This document shows positions 1 through 11,376 of a stretch of 64,000 nt of DNA, piece after piece (positions within the stretch are counted from its first letter, which is position 1; each line of letters begins with the position of its first letter). Made by a program: the position numbers and the translations under genes. The notes beneath the pieces were generated by a model that made no database searches, was not told the origin of the DNA, and saw nothing but the letters and a program-made list of their open reading frames with translations. Source of the DNA: Metridium senile (taxonomy: Eukaryota; Cnidaria; Anthozoa; Actiniaria; Metridiidae); assembly GCA_949775045.1 (NCBI GenBank), contig OX459100.1, forward strand, positions 5,642,136-5,706,135. Direction: 5' to 3'.

Positions 1-130
1 AACCTTATTTTAAATGTTGTTGAGAATTTCTTGCTTAGATTCTAGATTTGTGTTAAAATGTTATTGTTTGATTGGTCGTTAGTTATTTCCATTCAATAAT
101 ACAATATTTCAACTGATTCCTCAGTCTATA

Positions 131-274
131 TGTGAAGGTTTACTGATTACGATGTTGGATTTCCTGTGTATTAATATGAGGATAATGGTCACCATGGTTA
201 CGTGTGAAGGTTTACTGATTACGATGTTGGATTTCCTGTGTATTAATATGAGGATAATGGTCACCATGGTTACG
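131..274. repeat. 72-bp direct tandem duplication at the 3' end of gene A
   Basis: Two exact copies of a 72-bp unit, 131-202 and 203-274. The second copy overlaps the stop codon of gene A (270-272). The 130 bases before it show no gene. Confidence 0.9.
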
Positions 275-290
275 TCATGGTGACGTAACC
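268..290. repeat. Perfect 10-bp inverted repeat with 3-base loop at gene A stop codon
   Basis: The arms GGTTACGTCA and TGACGTAACC are exact reverse complements around TGG. The palindrome covers the codons for YVTMT and the stop, so the C-terminus of gene A is made by a local inverted repeat. Confidence 0.9.
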
Positions 291-1769
291 ATCCTCATCT
301 TCTAAACATCTTGCATTAGCCCTGTCGTTTCCCGTCGTTGCTGTTTCCATGGTATAGTTGACCCTTCCCTGTAAAGCAGTGCTCGATCCACTTGTTGGTG
401 GTACCTGCATATCTATGCCGCGTTGCTGATTGGCTGGTGTGATGCTGATCTGAATCACAGACGACGTTCCATCATTGCCAGGAAGAGTTGTCTGGTCTTG
501 CTTGAAAGACAAAGGAAACGGTTTAGACTTCCTGGTAGTTTGTTCACGCACTGTGGTATTAGCTCTGGCTCTTCTTGACAAGCACAGAAAACCCTTTTGT
601 TCTGAAGGATGTATTGGGTCCTTGGGAGGAAGCGGTGGTGATGCCTCTTCTTCTTCCAGGACAAATCCCGACATCAATTCATCGTTCCAGCTATGGCGAT
701 TGTTGGTGTGCTGAGAAGGAGGACTCAACCCTGGCAACAGACTAGACGAGAATCTTCTGGCGTTTGCTCCTTGGTGTGAAGCGTTTTCAGTCTCTCGGAC
801 GGCATGGCCTGAATATTGACTGACAGTGTTATCAAATGAGGAGTAAAAAGTAGAAGAGCATTGGTCATTGGAAAGTGTCTCGTAAACCAGCCAATTGCCG
901 CGTTGTATTGCCAACCTGCTTACCATGTTATTGTTCACAGTTAGTTTAATTGAAGAGCAGAGGTCAGAGTAGTGGGGGCTATTTCTAGACTCGACTGTAG
1001 GAGCAATGACATCAATACCGCTGTCCATTGGAATTGTCATAACAACGACCCCAGCTTGATTAGCCTTAAAGATGGTTGGCCTACACACAATGATGTCAGA
1101 ATAGCTAATGACTTCGTGAAGTGTGACCTCGCCAAGACTAGACAGCGACAATGGCTGTGGACGTATTCCGTCCACTTTCTTGATTTTCAAGTGTTTGTCA
1201 ATAAACTTAACTGTTCTTGGTAGCTTGCAGTGTTGTATAGCATCGTTTAAGAGTACATGTTCTTGGGTAAGGTCACCCAGAGTCTTGAAAGGTCCCTTGT
1301 ATCCTAATGGGATATTAACTGTAGAATTAGTACCATTCACAGAACACTGAAGGTATTTACTTTCCCTGGATGTTACTTTCTGTTTCAGTTTCAAAACATC
1401 TCCCTTTTTAACTCCAAGAACTTGGTCAGTTTGTTTCACAAGGACATGAGGAGGAAAGTCTTCGGCGAGCTCCGCGATGTTATTGTACACTACTTTGTAG
1501 CTTTTCCAAACTACTTCCACATTGGCTGTGGTGTCTTTAGGAAGGAACAACTCATGCTTGAGTGAGTCTGTCGCACGAATGATATCAATGTGTCTTATCG
1601 AGTGAAGAACAACTGTTTCATCGAAATATATTCCTTGAAACCTTCCCGATGCTGGCGCGGATGAACTTCTCAGTTTCACAACTTGCGGCAGAGGAAACGT
1701 TTGGAGGAATTCGTCCAGTTCTAATCGCCCTGTACTCCATCTGATCCCGCTGCCAAAGGCTGCAATCAT
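270..1769 (-). CDS. GAREM/THEMIS-like CABIT-domain adaptor without SAM domain (gene A)
   Basis: Single open reading frame of 499 residues from the first ATG at 1769. A slightly longer frame begins at a GTG at 1787 directly after an in-frame TAA, so I use the ATG. A CABIT module fills roughly the first 290 residues: the entry signature W-S-T...FPLPQVVKL, then the CABIT core with Cys142, Ile-Pro at 153-154 and G-P-F at 159-161. The tail holds a class II SH3 ligand (PPLPPK) and ends in GYVTMT. YVTM fits the YxxM class of PI3K p85 SH2 sites. CABIT proteins (GAREM, THEMIS) are cytoplasmic adaptors that bind GRB2. The neighbour gene B carries the same GYVTMT but continues into a SAM domain; here a stop follows at once, inside a palindrome next to a 72-bp duplication. 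It may be a truncated but working paralog or a decaying one. The CABIT call is firm; expression is unknown. Confidence 0.75.
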   Translation of the reverse strand: MIAAFGSGIRWSTGRLELDEFLQTFPLPQVVKLRSSSAPASGRFQGIYFDETVVLHSIRHIDIIRATDSLKHELFLPKDTTANVEVVWKSYKVVYNNIAELAEDFPPHVLVKQTDQVLGVKKGDVLKLKQKVTSRESKYLQCSVNGTNSTVNIPLGYKGPFKTLGDLTQEHVLLNDAIQHCKLPRTVKFIDKHLKIKKVDGIRPQPLSLSSLGEVTLHEVISYSDIIVCRPTIFKANQAGVVVMTIPMDSGIDVIAPTVESRNSPHYSDLCSSIKLTVNNNMVSRLAIQRGNWLVYETLSNDQCSSTFYSSFDNTVSQYSGHAVRETENASHQGANARRFSSSLLPGLSPPSQHTNNRHSWNDELMSGFVLEEEEASPPLPPKDPIHPSEQKGFLCLSRRARANTTVREQTTRKSKPFPLSFKQDQTTLPGNDGTSSVIQISITPANQQRGIDMQVPPTSGSSTALQGRVNYTMETATTGNDRANARCLEDEDGYVTMT

Positions 1770-1789
1770 TGCGATTGTAACTTCCACTT

Positions 1790-3633
1790 TAGATTACCTC
1801 CACAAGTAATTTTTTTTTTATCTCAGAAGCCTTTCAAAGCTGCTGTTTGAGCGCTGGCATTGACAATGTTTGAAAATCGACCGATTTATTGAAGGCTTCT
1901 GGTAAATGGTACGATTACGGAAATTAATAAGGATAATTGTTTCGAGAATGGTTGATTAATTTTAATTTGTTTTTAATTTGTCATCAATTAATCACAATTT
2001 TGGTACCAATATAAATTAAGAGATAATTAATTCATGATTAGCGACATGCTATGTACTGAGTGTGTATTTATTAATAAGAATTTGTATAGGATCGAACGAT
2101 CTTAAGTACAATTTGTAACTAATAGGTACCGAGTGATGTTGTGAAAGTTTTCAAAACTGGACGAGCCTTTAAGGCGAGTCCAATTTGATACTGCTTGCAA
2201 AACATCACGAGTATCTATTAATTACAAATTGTACGAGAAGATCGTGCGATTTTTTTTATTTATAATATACTGAAATACTAATTGGTACTCTTCAGAGTAC
2301 AATTTACGATTTAATTGTACTCCTCTCGTCCAATCAGAATCGAATAATTTTGTACAGTGTATTATAATAGAGAAAAACACTAAAACCATGAAATAAAACG
2401 GCAAAATACTTACTAACCAATAGTTTGTATTTAGTGACTATTTAGCAAGCAACCAGAAACATAAATAATACAAAAGGAAAACAATACCGTTTTACCACAG
2501 TTACTTGTCTTTGAGAGAGACACACAAAATAACAACATTCACACAGTAGTAATTTTATTTTATTTAAATGAATATGTTAATCAGTGCTTGTTTTTACGAG
2601 TATTTATGTTTTCATGCCTTGGATCATATAATAATATCATAAACAACTAGTGTAAATTGATCAGTGCTTCAATGTTCGAGCTCGATTTACTGGTCTGGCA
2701 ACAATAAGTCACACTTGTCATGGAGTTAAATGGCTATGGGGAAAAACCCCAAAGCCGCTTTTAATAGAACAATAACAATATTACTCCTAAACAATATATT
2801 TGATTACGCTAGCAAGTACAAATGTTAACTGGACCAGTAAAGGTGAGGGCAAAAATACGCCCAACAAGATAAGTCAAAAACTCTAAAGAATGGCGTAACC
2901 CTTGAAATCTAAGAGGATTAAGATAGATCCAGCCCCATCCCCTGATTGGCCACCCCCATGATAAAATCATAGATAAGCTAAATATGGATAGCAGTTTTAC
3001 ATTCATTTCGATTACATAACTATGGACTATGGATAGTAATTTTACAATGATTTGAGCTAAATATGGATAATAATTTTACATCGGCATGAAACCTATTTGT
3101 GCCAAATATTTAATTTTAATACTAAAAACAAAACAAAAAGCTATTTTTTAAAAAGATACACGAAAATGAGAGAAGTCGAAACTAGGAAATACATCAATTT
3201 CTTGTTGACGTTCGTTCTTTGTTTGTGACAAAGGGTGTTTTTTTATCGAGATATTTAATCGGCATACATGTAAATTCCTTTGTATTTTAATGCCATATAT
3301 GGATGACAATACTATATATGGAAAAGCTTACGAACGACAACTTCCTCGTATAGGAGAAACATTGATATGAGTGTTAATTAAGTTATGAGTGTTTATGGTT
3401 TCGACTTGTTTCACATTTAGTGTATTGTGCTTCGGTAGCGCATCTTGTAAGCCTCTCAGCTCCCTCTATATTAGGACGATATTCATTTGAACCGTGTTAT
3501 ACTGAAGTCTCCCAGCTCATTTTCTGATTATGACAATAACTACTAATTCATTTTGGACCGTATTATGAGCCTCTGAGTTCACTCTATAGGGTATTCATTT
3601 TAGACCATATCATAAGCTTTCTAGCTCAATCTA
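1790..3633. other. Intergenic A-B: MITE-like element and AT-rich spacer
   Basis: From about 2085 to 2400 there is a repeat also present, in the other orientation, near 38165-38560. It contains a nested palindrome of the type GGACGAGCC...GGCGAGTCC and stretches with GTACTCCTCTCGTCCAATC. From about 2690 to 3110 there is only AT-rich sequence with a loose repeat of TATGGATA...TTTTACA. I see no gene. Confidence 0.55.
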
Positions 3634-3665
3634 TTAGGACGATAAGTATTCATTTTGGACAGTAA
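3430..3665. repeat. Degenerate tandem repeat overlapping the end of gene B
   Basis: About four diverged copies of a 50-75 bp unit with the phrases CTATTAGGACGAT, ATTCATTTTGGACCGTATTAT and GCCTCTCAGCTC. The copy nearest the gene supplies the last eight codons and the stop of gene B (VQNEYLSS). Confidence 0.6.
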
Positions 3666-5373
3666 ATCTTTCATGTTTCATGCACTGCTCTTGGAACTTT
3701 AGAAATGTCTCCAAATGAGACCTGTCCGTCATGTTGAAAGACTTCACAAGGGCTAATTGATTTAAAGTGATCAAAACCTTGCCATCAACTTTCTTCTCTT
3801 TGAAGATCATAACGTACCTTTCCAAACCAATGGTTTCCAGGAATTTGGTGACATCACCTACAGACCACGTTTCTATGTTTTTCCCAATAATAACATTGTC
3901 CTTTGAAGACGGTGTGACGTAATGGGCACTTCTTCGATCAGCATTGACTGGTAGTGCTGCAACTTCTAAGTAAGTAGGCTGATTTTTCCAGGATTTCGAT
4001 GGTAATGGAGGCGGCTGCTCATGTTCTGTTACTGGGGTCTCATGCGGAAGAGGACACTTGGGTCTTTGTCTCAGATTTTCATATTCCACTGACTTGGCTT
4101 GAGCGGCTCGGCCCAAGTTGTTCTTTAACTGTTTTAAGAATTCCTTGTGTGTCATTGTCACATATCCAGATTCATTTTCTAAGTTTTTCGATTGACCCAA
4201 ACTGTTTACTGGTCTCGTATTCGTTTCGTGTTGAGGGCCTGCCTGGACGATGTCACGCATCATAATGCCTGGTGAGTTGAAGGTGTCATCCTGTTTCGGC
4301 TTCATAAGACGTGGAAATGTTTGTGAGGTCCTTCTTGGTGCGTCAGTGTATTTCTCTTGAGCTGCCCTTTCCCAGTTTTGTGCAGAAGGAATATTTAGGC
4401 TATGTACTGGTTTGGATTGTGACAAAGGCGTCGCACTGATATGAACAATTTTGACACCTTTCTTTTTGGAAGTTGGTTTGTCATCATCTTGGAAGACAAT
4501 CCACCGGTTGTGCTCGATGCCAATTTTCTGCATCATTTCTGGTCTTGTTTTCTCGACAATCTTACTACAAAACTGGTTATATCTTGCATTGCTCTTTGCT
4601 TTAGCAGACGGAACATGGAATTCAATGTCCTGGTGGTCTAAAGGAATCGAGATAGTGTTGATCGTATCATCAGGGAGTAATCTGCTTGCGATAACGTCTG
4701 TATAGTCAATAACTTCATGGAGTGTGACATTATCAATGTTGTAGAGAGCCATTGGAAATCGAGACGAGCCATCGGCTAGTTTCATCTTCAATTTGTTATC
4801 CATAAACTTCACCACAACAGGTAGAGCGCAATTTTGCATTGCTTCGCTTAGAAGAACTTTCTTTTTGGTCAAATCACCAAGAGTTTTAAATACCCCTTTG
4901 TAAGTGAAAGGAATGTTTAGTTCCACTTCGGGTCTTTCAAAAAGAGCGCATCGGAGGTAGCTGCGTTCTCGCAAAGAAATCTTTTGTAGAAGTTTCAAAA
5001 CTTCACCTTTTGTAATTCCCAGTTGTTTATCATCTTCTTCGGCAACTACATGGGCAGGGAAGTCTTCGTAAAGTTCCTCTACGTGATCGTAAAATGTCTT
5101 GTAGCGTTTCCATATTACTTCAACTTCGGCGGAAGAGTCCAAAGGGACGAAGTATTCGTTCTTAAGCGTGTCTGAAGCACGAACAACTCTAAGATTTCTA
5201 ACAGAATTAAGCACAACAATTTCACCATCTTGTAAGCACTTAAATCTTCCCGAACTTGTCGAAGAATTTTGTGGAAATTTTACTACTTGCGGTAATGGAA
5301 AAAGCTCCACAACTTTATCCAAAGAAAATTTGTCATTGCTCCATTGAATCTCGCTGACAAACGGGTCCAACAT
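3634..5373 (-). CDS. GAREM-like adaptor, CABIT + SAM (gene B)
   Basis: Uninterrupted 579-residue frame starting at an ATG. The CABIT module covers about residues 1-290: FPLPQVVKF near 25-33, then the core with Cys142, Ile-Pro at 154-155, Gly160 and Phe162. The linker is proline-rich (PPPLPSK) and carries the tyrosine motifs GYVTM (YxxM, PI3K-type) and YENL (YxN, GRB2-type). A SAM domain occupies about residues 500-566 (TWSVGDVTKFLETIGLERY...). CABIT followed by a C-terminal SAM is the GAREM order. Vertebrate GAREM couples growth-factor receptors to GRB2 and SHP2 upstream of ERK. It is the closest relative of gene A in this window and lies 1.8 kb from it on the same strand, consistent with tandem duplication. 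It is shorter than human GAREM1 (876 residues) because of a shorter linker. The last eight residues come from a local DNA repeat. A role in receptor signalling is inferred from the family. Confidence 0.85.
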   Translation of the reverse strand: MLDPFVSEIQWSNDKFSLDKVVELFPLPQVVKFPQNSSTSSGRFKCLQDGEIVVLNSVRNLRVVRASDTLKNEYFVPLDSSAEVEVIWKRYKTFYDHVEELYEDFPAHVVAEEDDKQLGITKGEVLKLLQKISLRERSYLRCALFERPEVELNIPFTYKGVFKTLGDLTKKKVLLSEAMQNCALPVVVKFMDNKLKMKLADGSSRFPMALYNIDNVTLHEVIDYTDVIASRLLPDDTINTISIPLDHQDIEFHVPSAKAKSNARYNQFCSKIVEKTRPEMMQKIGIEHNRWIVFQDDDKPTSKKKGVKIVHISATPLSQSKPVHSLNIPSAQNWERAAQEKYTDAPRRTSQTFPRLMKPKQDDTFNSPGIMMRDIVQAGPQHETNTRPVNSLGQSKNLENESGYVTMTHKEFLKQLKNNLGRAAQAKSVEYENLRQRPKCPLPHETPVTEHEQPPPLPSKSWKNQPTYLEVAALPVNADRRSAHYVTPSSKDNVIIGKNIETWSVGDVTKFLETIGLERYVMIFKEKKVDGKVLITLNQLALVKSFNMTDRSHLETFLKFQEQCMKHERFTVQNEYLSS

Positions 5374-7383
5374 CTTCTCAATAACTGTCTAAAGTGTTAT
5401 TCAAACAAATTCTCTTAATGCAATCACGTAAATATTCCTTTAGGTAACATAGCGTTGTGTATAAGTTTCAGGTACTTTCCGGCAGACCTCTTTGACAACC
5501 AGACTACTACGACAATAATTTCTTCCTGTCAAAATACGTCAAACTATTAAAATAGTTGTTGGTTGAATGCTTTTTGAAGTTCATGTCAGACTTTCGTTCC
5601 TTACGTCATTGCAAACCAGAGCACGTAACTATAACGATGTCAAAATATTTCAATTCTCAATTTCCTTCTGATGTATATGTCCATTTTAAAAACCAGTAAT
5701 TGAGGCCGGTTTTGTTTCATATTCTATCAACGACGTAATTGCATTCTTGAAAATGTACATGACATTTCAAAGCGAAATTTAACATGAAAGGTTAAGGGAG
5801 AAAGGTATTAGAGTAACTTAGGATAAAATAAATAAAATGGTCTCTGGAACTAATAATAAGAATTGAGAACAACCGTCTCCGAAACAGTACACATGAGTAC
5901 ATGAGAAATGTGAAGGACTTAGCGGAGTGCTATATGAATGCGTGCATACTGGCACATTACAGCCATGCATTAAACAATGCTTAGGGTATGCTTGTTTGTC
6001 TAAATTATAGCTATAGTGCATATAACTGGTAAGTTTTAAGGGGGAAATAAAAACAAAACGTCTCCGAGAAAGTGCACATGAGTACATGAGAACATGAGAA
6101 ATGTGGAGGACTTAACGGAATGCTATATGAATGCGTGCACACTGTGATTACATTACACTATATAATGATTACAGTCCCTCATTATACAATGCTTAGAGTA
6201 TGCTTGTTTGTCTAAATTATAGCTATAGTGTTTATAACTGGTAAGTTTTAAGGGTAAAATAAAAACAGAACAGAACCAGAACAAAAGAACGAAATATAAA
6301 ACGCAAACCTGAAAGTTTTAAGGAAAAAAATATGCACAAAACAAAACAAAAGAAAGCGAGTTATCTGAAAGATTGGTAATGAATATGCATTGTCAATAAC
6401 GAGTGGAGTGGAACATCGGTTTTTAAGGTGGCAATTAGACCAAAAATGATGAGTCAGAGAAAAATATACAGCTTATATCATTTCGGTGGTCAAACACGGT
6501 CAAAGGGTTAAAAATTCCAAACGTCAATATTAAAGTAATATTGTCCAGTTATTTTGTTTGCTTTGCAAATTTTAATGACATTAAAGGGAGCAATATCACA
6601 TACAGCGAAATCGTAATACTGCATTCAGGTACACTGAAGTTCAGTTACAAAATTTAATAACAACTGGTAATATAATGAAATTTGTAACACTGTAAAAAAT
6701 GTTGACTTAACTTTACTGACGTTTACCTATCGTTTATATCAAACACCGACGCAGTCTATACTAGTTTACTCGCTAGTTTCCATTTGAATTTAATAACATA
6801 TAACAAGGGAGTAACAGTTACAACAAATTAAATAAATTATTCATATTTATTAAATATTTATCCTTTATTGATAATATTTGTTTATAAAAGTATATAAATA
6901 TGATTTCAACTAATTCCTTTAATACTTCCTGTTCTTGAATCCCAGTAAGGCCTGGTTACCAATAGCTATAGGCATTTGAGAACCAAACATAGCTTGCGAC
7001 AGAATGACGCCGCACTTGTGATATCGGCTGATATATCTCGCATATCTCGCACAGAATAGGTTCGTCTACAGTTTGTACAAAAAGAGCGTTGAATATCAAC
7101 CTTGGAATTTGTAAGACTGATAAACTTTCAGTATACCTTACATAGGCACAAGTAAATAGAAACTAACGAGTAAACTAGTATAAGCTGCATGCATCGGTGA
7201 CTAGAGTCTTGGTAATCGGATGAAAATAATAAATGGAAACTACCGAGTAAACTAGTTGCGTCGGTGTTTGATATAAACGATAGGTTAATGTAATGAAATT
7301 TGTAACACCGTAAAAAATGTTGACTTAACTTTACTGACGTTTCAAGCTTTAGCCATTCGTCGAAGTAAAAAAGGGCACAAATA

Positions 7384-7567
7384 CACCTACTTGCAAGAAC
7401 GTTATCATACGAAAAAAGAACATTTGTATTTAGTGGGTTAGGAATAGATTAAAAGTACAAAAGATGATCACTGAAGCAGAACTCTTTCTTTTGTACTTTT
7501 AATTTATTCCTAACACACTAAATACGAATGTTCTTTTTTCGTATGACAACTTTCTTGCAAATAGGTA
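7384..7567. mobile_element. MITE, CACCTACTTGCAAGAACGTT terminal inverted repeats
   Basis: The outer left arm pairs with the right arm over most of the length. The element is flanked by TA. A better-preserved copy with the same ends lies at 22980-23164. The right tip is degenerate. The TA flank suggests a Tc1/mariner-type cut-and-paste origin. Confidence 0.7.
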
Positions 7568-8165
7568 TAAGTCAAATAATATAGGAATAGGTAACACTGT
7601 AAAAAGTTTAAACTTAACTTGATATTTTTAAGGTGTTATTTCAGTGTATTGCCTATTATTTATATCAAACACCGACGCATCCTACGGGCTTTTATCACAC
7701 GGCGGCCATGTTTATTCCCATGAGAGCGAAAATCTTTGCTTGGAACGTTATAATGAAACGCATGAAAGTGAGGGCAAGGGAACCCAAGGGATTCATGATC
7801 AAAGGCTATTGTTTCAACCAATATAACGGCACGTGATAAAAGCGAATACTAGTTTACTCGCTAGTTTCTATTTATAAGTCAATTCGATGATCAACATTTG
7901 CTTATTCTTTCCTGTAGATAGCGCCATTCAATTAAACCCTCATGTAATCGTCCATATCAAATTTAGCAAAGTTGTACATATCTCATCCACTGATCAGAGC
8001 AAATGCTTGAAATGCTTTTTTAGTTGGATGTTTTTATGACTATATCAATTAGCATAGCAGACTGTTGCAGTGGTAGATCGATGTTGCCGAACGGAAAATT
8101 TCGAAAAAATATTTTTATAAATTGATATAAATTTATTTATTCATATTTAAAACTAAGATGGAATT

Positions 8166-8236
8166 ACCGACAACCTTTGCAGCCTTAGAAGTGTTGACTG
8201 TAGCTCTGGCAAAGACAACGATGTTTGAAATAGGTG
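8166..8236. mobile_element. Short remnant of the CACCTATTTCAA MITE family
   Basis: Ends in ...GACAACGATGTTTGAAATAGGTG followed by TA, as do the complete copies at 58729-59018 and 42182-42460. A 65-codon frame running through it is therefore repeat sequence, not a gene. Confidence 0.55.
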
Positions 8237-8601
8237 TATATATATCTAATTCAGGAGCTTTCGTACAGATCAATATCACTTTCACAACGGAAAACGTTAC
8301 GGTTTTTGAGCAGTACGTTCCACTAGACATTTTGTCTTCTAAATTCTCTCTTTAAAGTTCATGGTAATATGATTAATATAGTTATTTTGTTCCTAAATAA
8401 TCCTGTAATATGAAAATAAAATAATTGCCACAAAGTTCAGAAGCCTCGTTCACGAGGTAGATATTTTGAATTCTACATTTTTTGCATTCCTCTGTCAGTT
8501 TCGCGACTATAGACCTCGGTGAGCCTTTTTAGCATATATTATACAATTCATTCTTGATGCCCATGATATTTTCTCTGCCTTCTATCCCAACGATGTTAAA
8601 A

Positions 8602-9174
8602 TTAATTATTATTTTTATTTGTCGGCGATTTTTTGGGTCTTATAACTCCCTCTTGAACCAATTGCATGATTTTCTCTTTGTCGATCTTCTTATCAACATC
8701 CAACTCAGTCAAAATATCATCATCAAGATCAACAAACTGTTTACCATCAATGTTTTCATCTCGAAACTTTCCCACGTAAGACTCGAGTCCTATTGCTTTA
8801 AGACACTGCGATATCTCGCCGACTGAGAGGTTCCTTAGTCGATGAGGTGACTTTAAAAAGTCTTCATCAACGTCTTCCTCTTTGCTTTCTTTGGTTGTCG
8901 TTTCGTTACGTTTCAGAGAGCCTCTTGGGCTTTTAGAAACTTGAAGAACTCTGAGCAAATCAGCACCATTACCAGTTAGGGACCAGTTGACAACTTCACA
9001 AGATATGGGACGATCTTGTTGGCCATTTTCTACGTTATGATGCTTGGTTTTTAGTCTTCTTTCAAGGGAAGATGTCTGTCTTGGTTGTAAGACCTTCAGC
9101 TCAGTCACAGGACTTTTGGGCCTTTCAATTTGGGAGTCAAACAATCTCGGGTCGATGTCTACCACGGCTTCCAT
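8602..9174 (-). CDS. SAM-only small protein, GAREM-type SAM (gene C)
   Basis: A 190-residue frame starting at an ATG. The first 110 residues are polar and low in recognisable structure. Residues about 114-176 form a SAM domain (LSVGEISQCLKAIGLESYVGKF...IDGKQFVDL), followed by a short Lys/Asn tail. The SAM resembles those of D, E and vertebrate GAREM (SxxEVSxxLxxIGL, IDGxxLxxL), but there is no CABIT part in the gene or in the 3.4 kb upstream. SAM domains mediate homo- and hetero-oligomerisation, so this could be a partner or competitor for the SAM-bearing adaptors; that is inference. Alternatively it is the last exon of a gene whose first exon I could not find, or a relic. An intact frame with good SAM hydrophobics favours a functional protein. 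Confidence 0.65.
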   Translation of the reverse strand: MEAVVDIDPRLFDSQIERPKSPVTELKVLQPRQTSSLERRLKTKHHNVENGQQDRPISCEVVNWSLTGNGADLLRVLQVSKSPRGSLKRNETTTKESKEEDVDEDFLKSPHRLRNLSVGEISQCLKAIGLESYVGKFRDENIDGKQFVDLDDDILTELDVDKKIDKEKIMQLVQEGVIRPKKSPTNKNNN

Positions 9175-10550
9175 TTTGAGTTTGTATTTGATACGTTGTA
9201 GTTAAATCTCCCGCAGTTTGTTAGTGATGATATGGTGGCTTTACATGAAAGTATATATATATCATGACTATTACGATCTGACGCATGGTTGGTGAAGGGC
9301 GATGAAGAGCCATTAAGATACCGTTACTGTCAAAACAATACTTTATGCATTATATATTCATCACGGAAAAAATGCAATGTAATAGGTGCTTATATAAGGC
9401 ATTTCACATCGTCGCTATATGCACCGACCGTTAATTAAGCGCTCAGCGCTCAAAGAATTTCAGAACAAGCATGCAGTAGTCTTCTCCCTTGTGTAAATAC
9501 TGATCGTTCTAAAAATAGCTCAATTAATAGTTATATTTTAATTTAAATTAGCATTTTAATATATATAGTCTTTATGACATGACATGTTTTCTTCTTGTAA
9601 TTTCTTTTTTTTTGCTAATTTGTATTGTAGAGTGGTTTTCATTTGTTACTCTTTAATGTACCTTAATTACATTGTTTTTTTGTTTTTGTTATTTGACTAT
9701 CACACTAACTAATACACTACATGTTTCACGGTTTCACGGGTTAATGAGAACAACTCTATACATTCATAATAGTAGCTGTTGGTCCTCAACCTTTTCATTT
9801 TTAATCCAACCTACAAACATTTGTTTCAACTCTATACATATTTTATTCTTGTAATTTCTTTTTTCTACTAAGCTGCGTTGTATCTATTTCTACAATAACT
9901 AATAAAGACATTATTTATGTATATATATTGTTTTAAATCAAATTGAAATCATGAGAGGTTAGGATGTAGTGTAATGGGTCTTAATGCGCTCAATTTCGTA
10001 ATTTAGCGCACATTGCAATCGATGCAGCTCTCAAAAACATGAGATTTTAGTATGTAATGTAATGAGTGCTTATCTCAATGCGATTTATCCACATCATATA
10101 AAATCCGTTGTATATTCGGCGGTATTGAACTGCTTCTTCCCATGAGACATTGCGGGCTCTGTTTATTTTATATGACGTGGGATAAAATAGTTACATAATG
10201 TTTCCTCCTTACATACCAAGAATATCCCATTCGTCACTTGTATTTTCTTTTTATGTACACTCGCGTAAAGGCTCGTGTGTATATTAGAAACTATACAAGT
10301 GACTCGTGGGATAATCCACGGCAGGACACTCGAAACCATTGTATAACTAGTATGTATTTAAGACACACACTGCAGTGACTAGGCTTATGATTAGAAGTTT
10401 ATTTTTAGTACTGAGTTGGTGTGTGCATGCAAGAATTAGTATACAATATATCTATTTTCTATTTGATTGACAGCTGTCATGGTAACATAGATTGAGATAC
10501 TCTATAGTATTTATAACGAATGCTCTAGATATATCTCTAATTTAAACTTC

Positions 10551-10747
10551 TGGGGCTGGTTGTACGAAGGGTGGATAAAGTTATCGGCTGATAAAAGTTA
10601 TCCACTGCATATGTTTTTTATAGATTTTATCCGCTGGATAAGGAATTATAAAAGTTATCCACTGCATATGTTTTTTTATAGATTTTATCCGCTGGATAAG
10701 GAATTATCCGGTGAATAGCGCTATTCACCCTTCGTACAACCGGCCCC
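10551..10747. mobile_element. MITE with CTGGGGCTGGTTGTACGAAG ends
   Basis: The left end CTGGGGCTGGTTGTACGAAG and right end CTTCGTACAACCGGCCCCAG are inverted repeats with one mismatch. The interior contains a direct duplication of about 58 bp (AAAGTTATCCACTGCATATG...GGATAAGGAATTAT). Confidence 0.7.
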
Positions 10748-11376
10748 AGTATTTAATGGTTAATGAGGAACTACATATAGCTCTGGCTATGGTAAAAAGT
10801 AATTCAAGCACTGCAAACAATAAAACTATTCAATATATTAATGATTAAAGTAGAGCTTTATTCATTAACCCATGAAATACCAGTGTAATACTCTTTAATT
10901 CAACTTTAATTCATTCCATTGTGTGTTTTTGTTGTTATTTGACTATCACACTTTAACTAATACATTTTTTGTTTCACGGGATATAAACCAGAACAGTTCT
11001 ATTTCTCTTCAAGCAAAAACTGCATTTCATGCATTTTAAACTAAATGTACAGCTACTTGAAAACACACATTTTATATTAGTATTTAAAAATAGTAAGCAA
11101 ACTAATTAGTATTAAATATTATAGCTAGCCCTGCCTGGCAGAGATTTCTTTCAAAACTGAGAAATCTCTCACGAACCTGCTATAGATATTCTATCGAGCA
11201 TGCTAGATGAAATGGCGCCAAACAATGACGCGTCCGCGCACATTTGTAAATCAAACTCTTTGTAGCTCGGTGAGCAGCTCAGTTCGTTTTCCTTCTCTTT
11301 TTAGTTGGTAAAAATAAGTAAAAACTTCTACCAAGCAGGGTATAAGTAGTAAGAATTAGACAATGGAAAACTAACT

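Larger units (their letters stand above)
5374..8601. other. Intergenic B-C: tandem duplication, dispersed repeats and MITEs
   Basis: 5872-6262 is a diverged direct duplication with a period of about 186 bp (TCTCCG...ACATGAGTACATGAGA...GCTATAGTG). Copies of a dispersed repeat recognised by TATCGTTTATATCAAACACC and TTTACTCGCTAGTTT lie near 6723-6786, 7226-7282 (inverted) and 7573-7875. A TA-flanked MITE lies at 7384-7567. I see no supported gene. Confidence 0.55.

Noticed and set aside
8158..8355. 65-residue frame on the plus strand
   Set aside because: Its first half is the end of a MITE family present at 58729-59018; no domain is seen.
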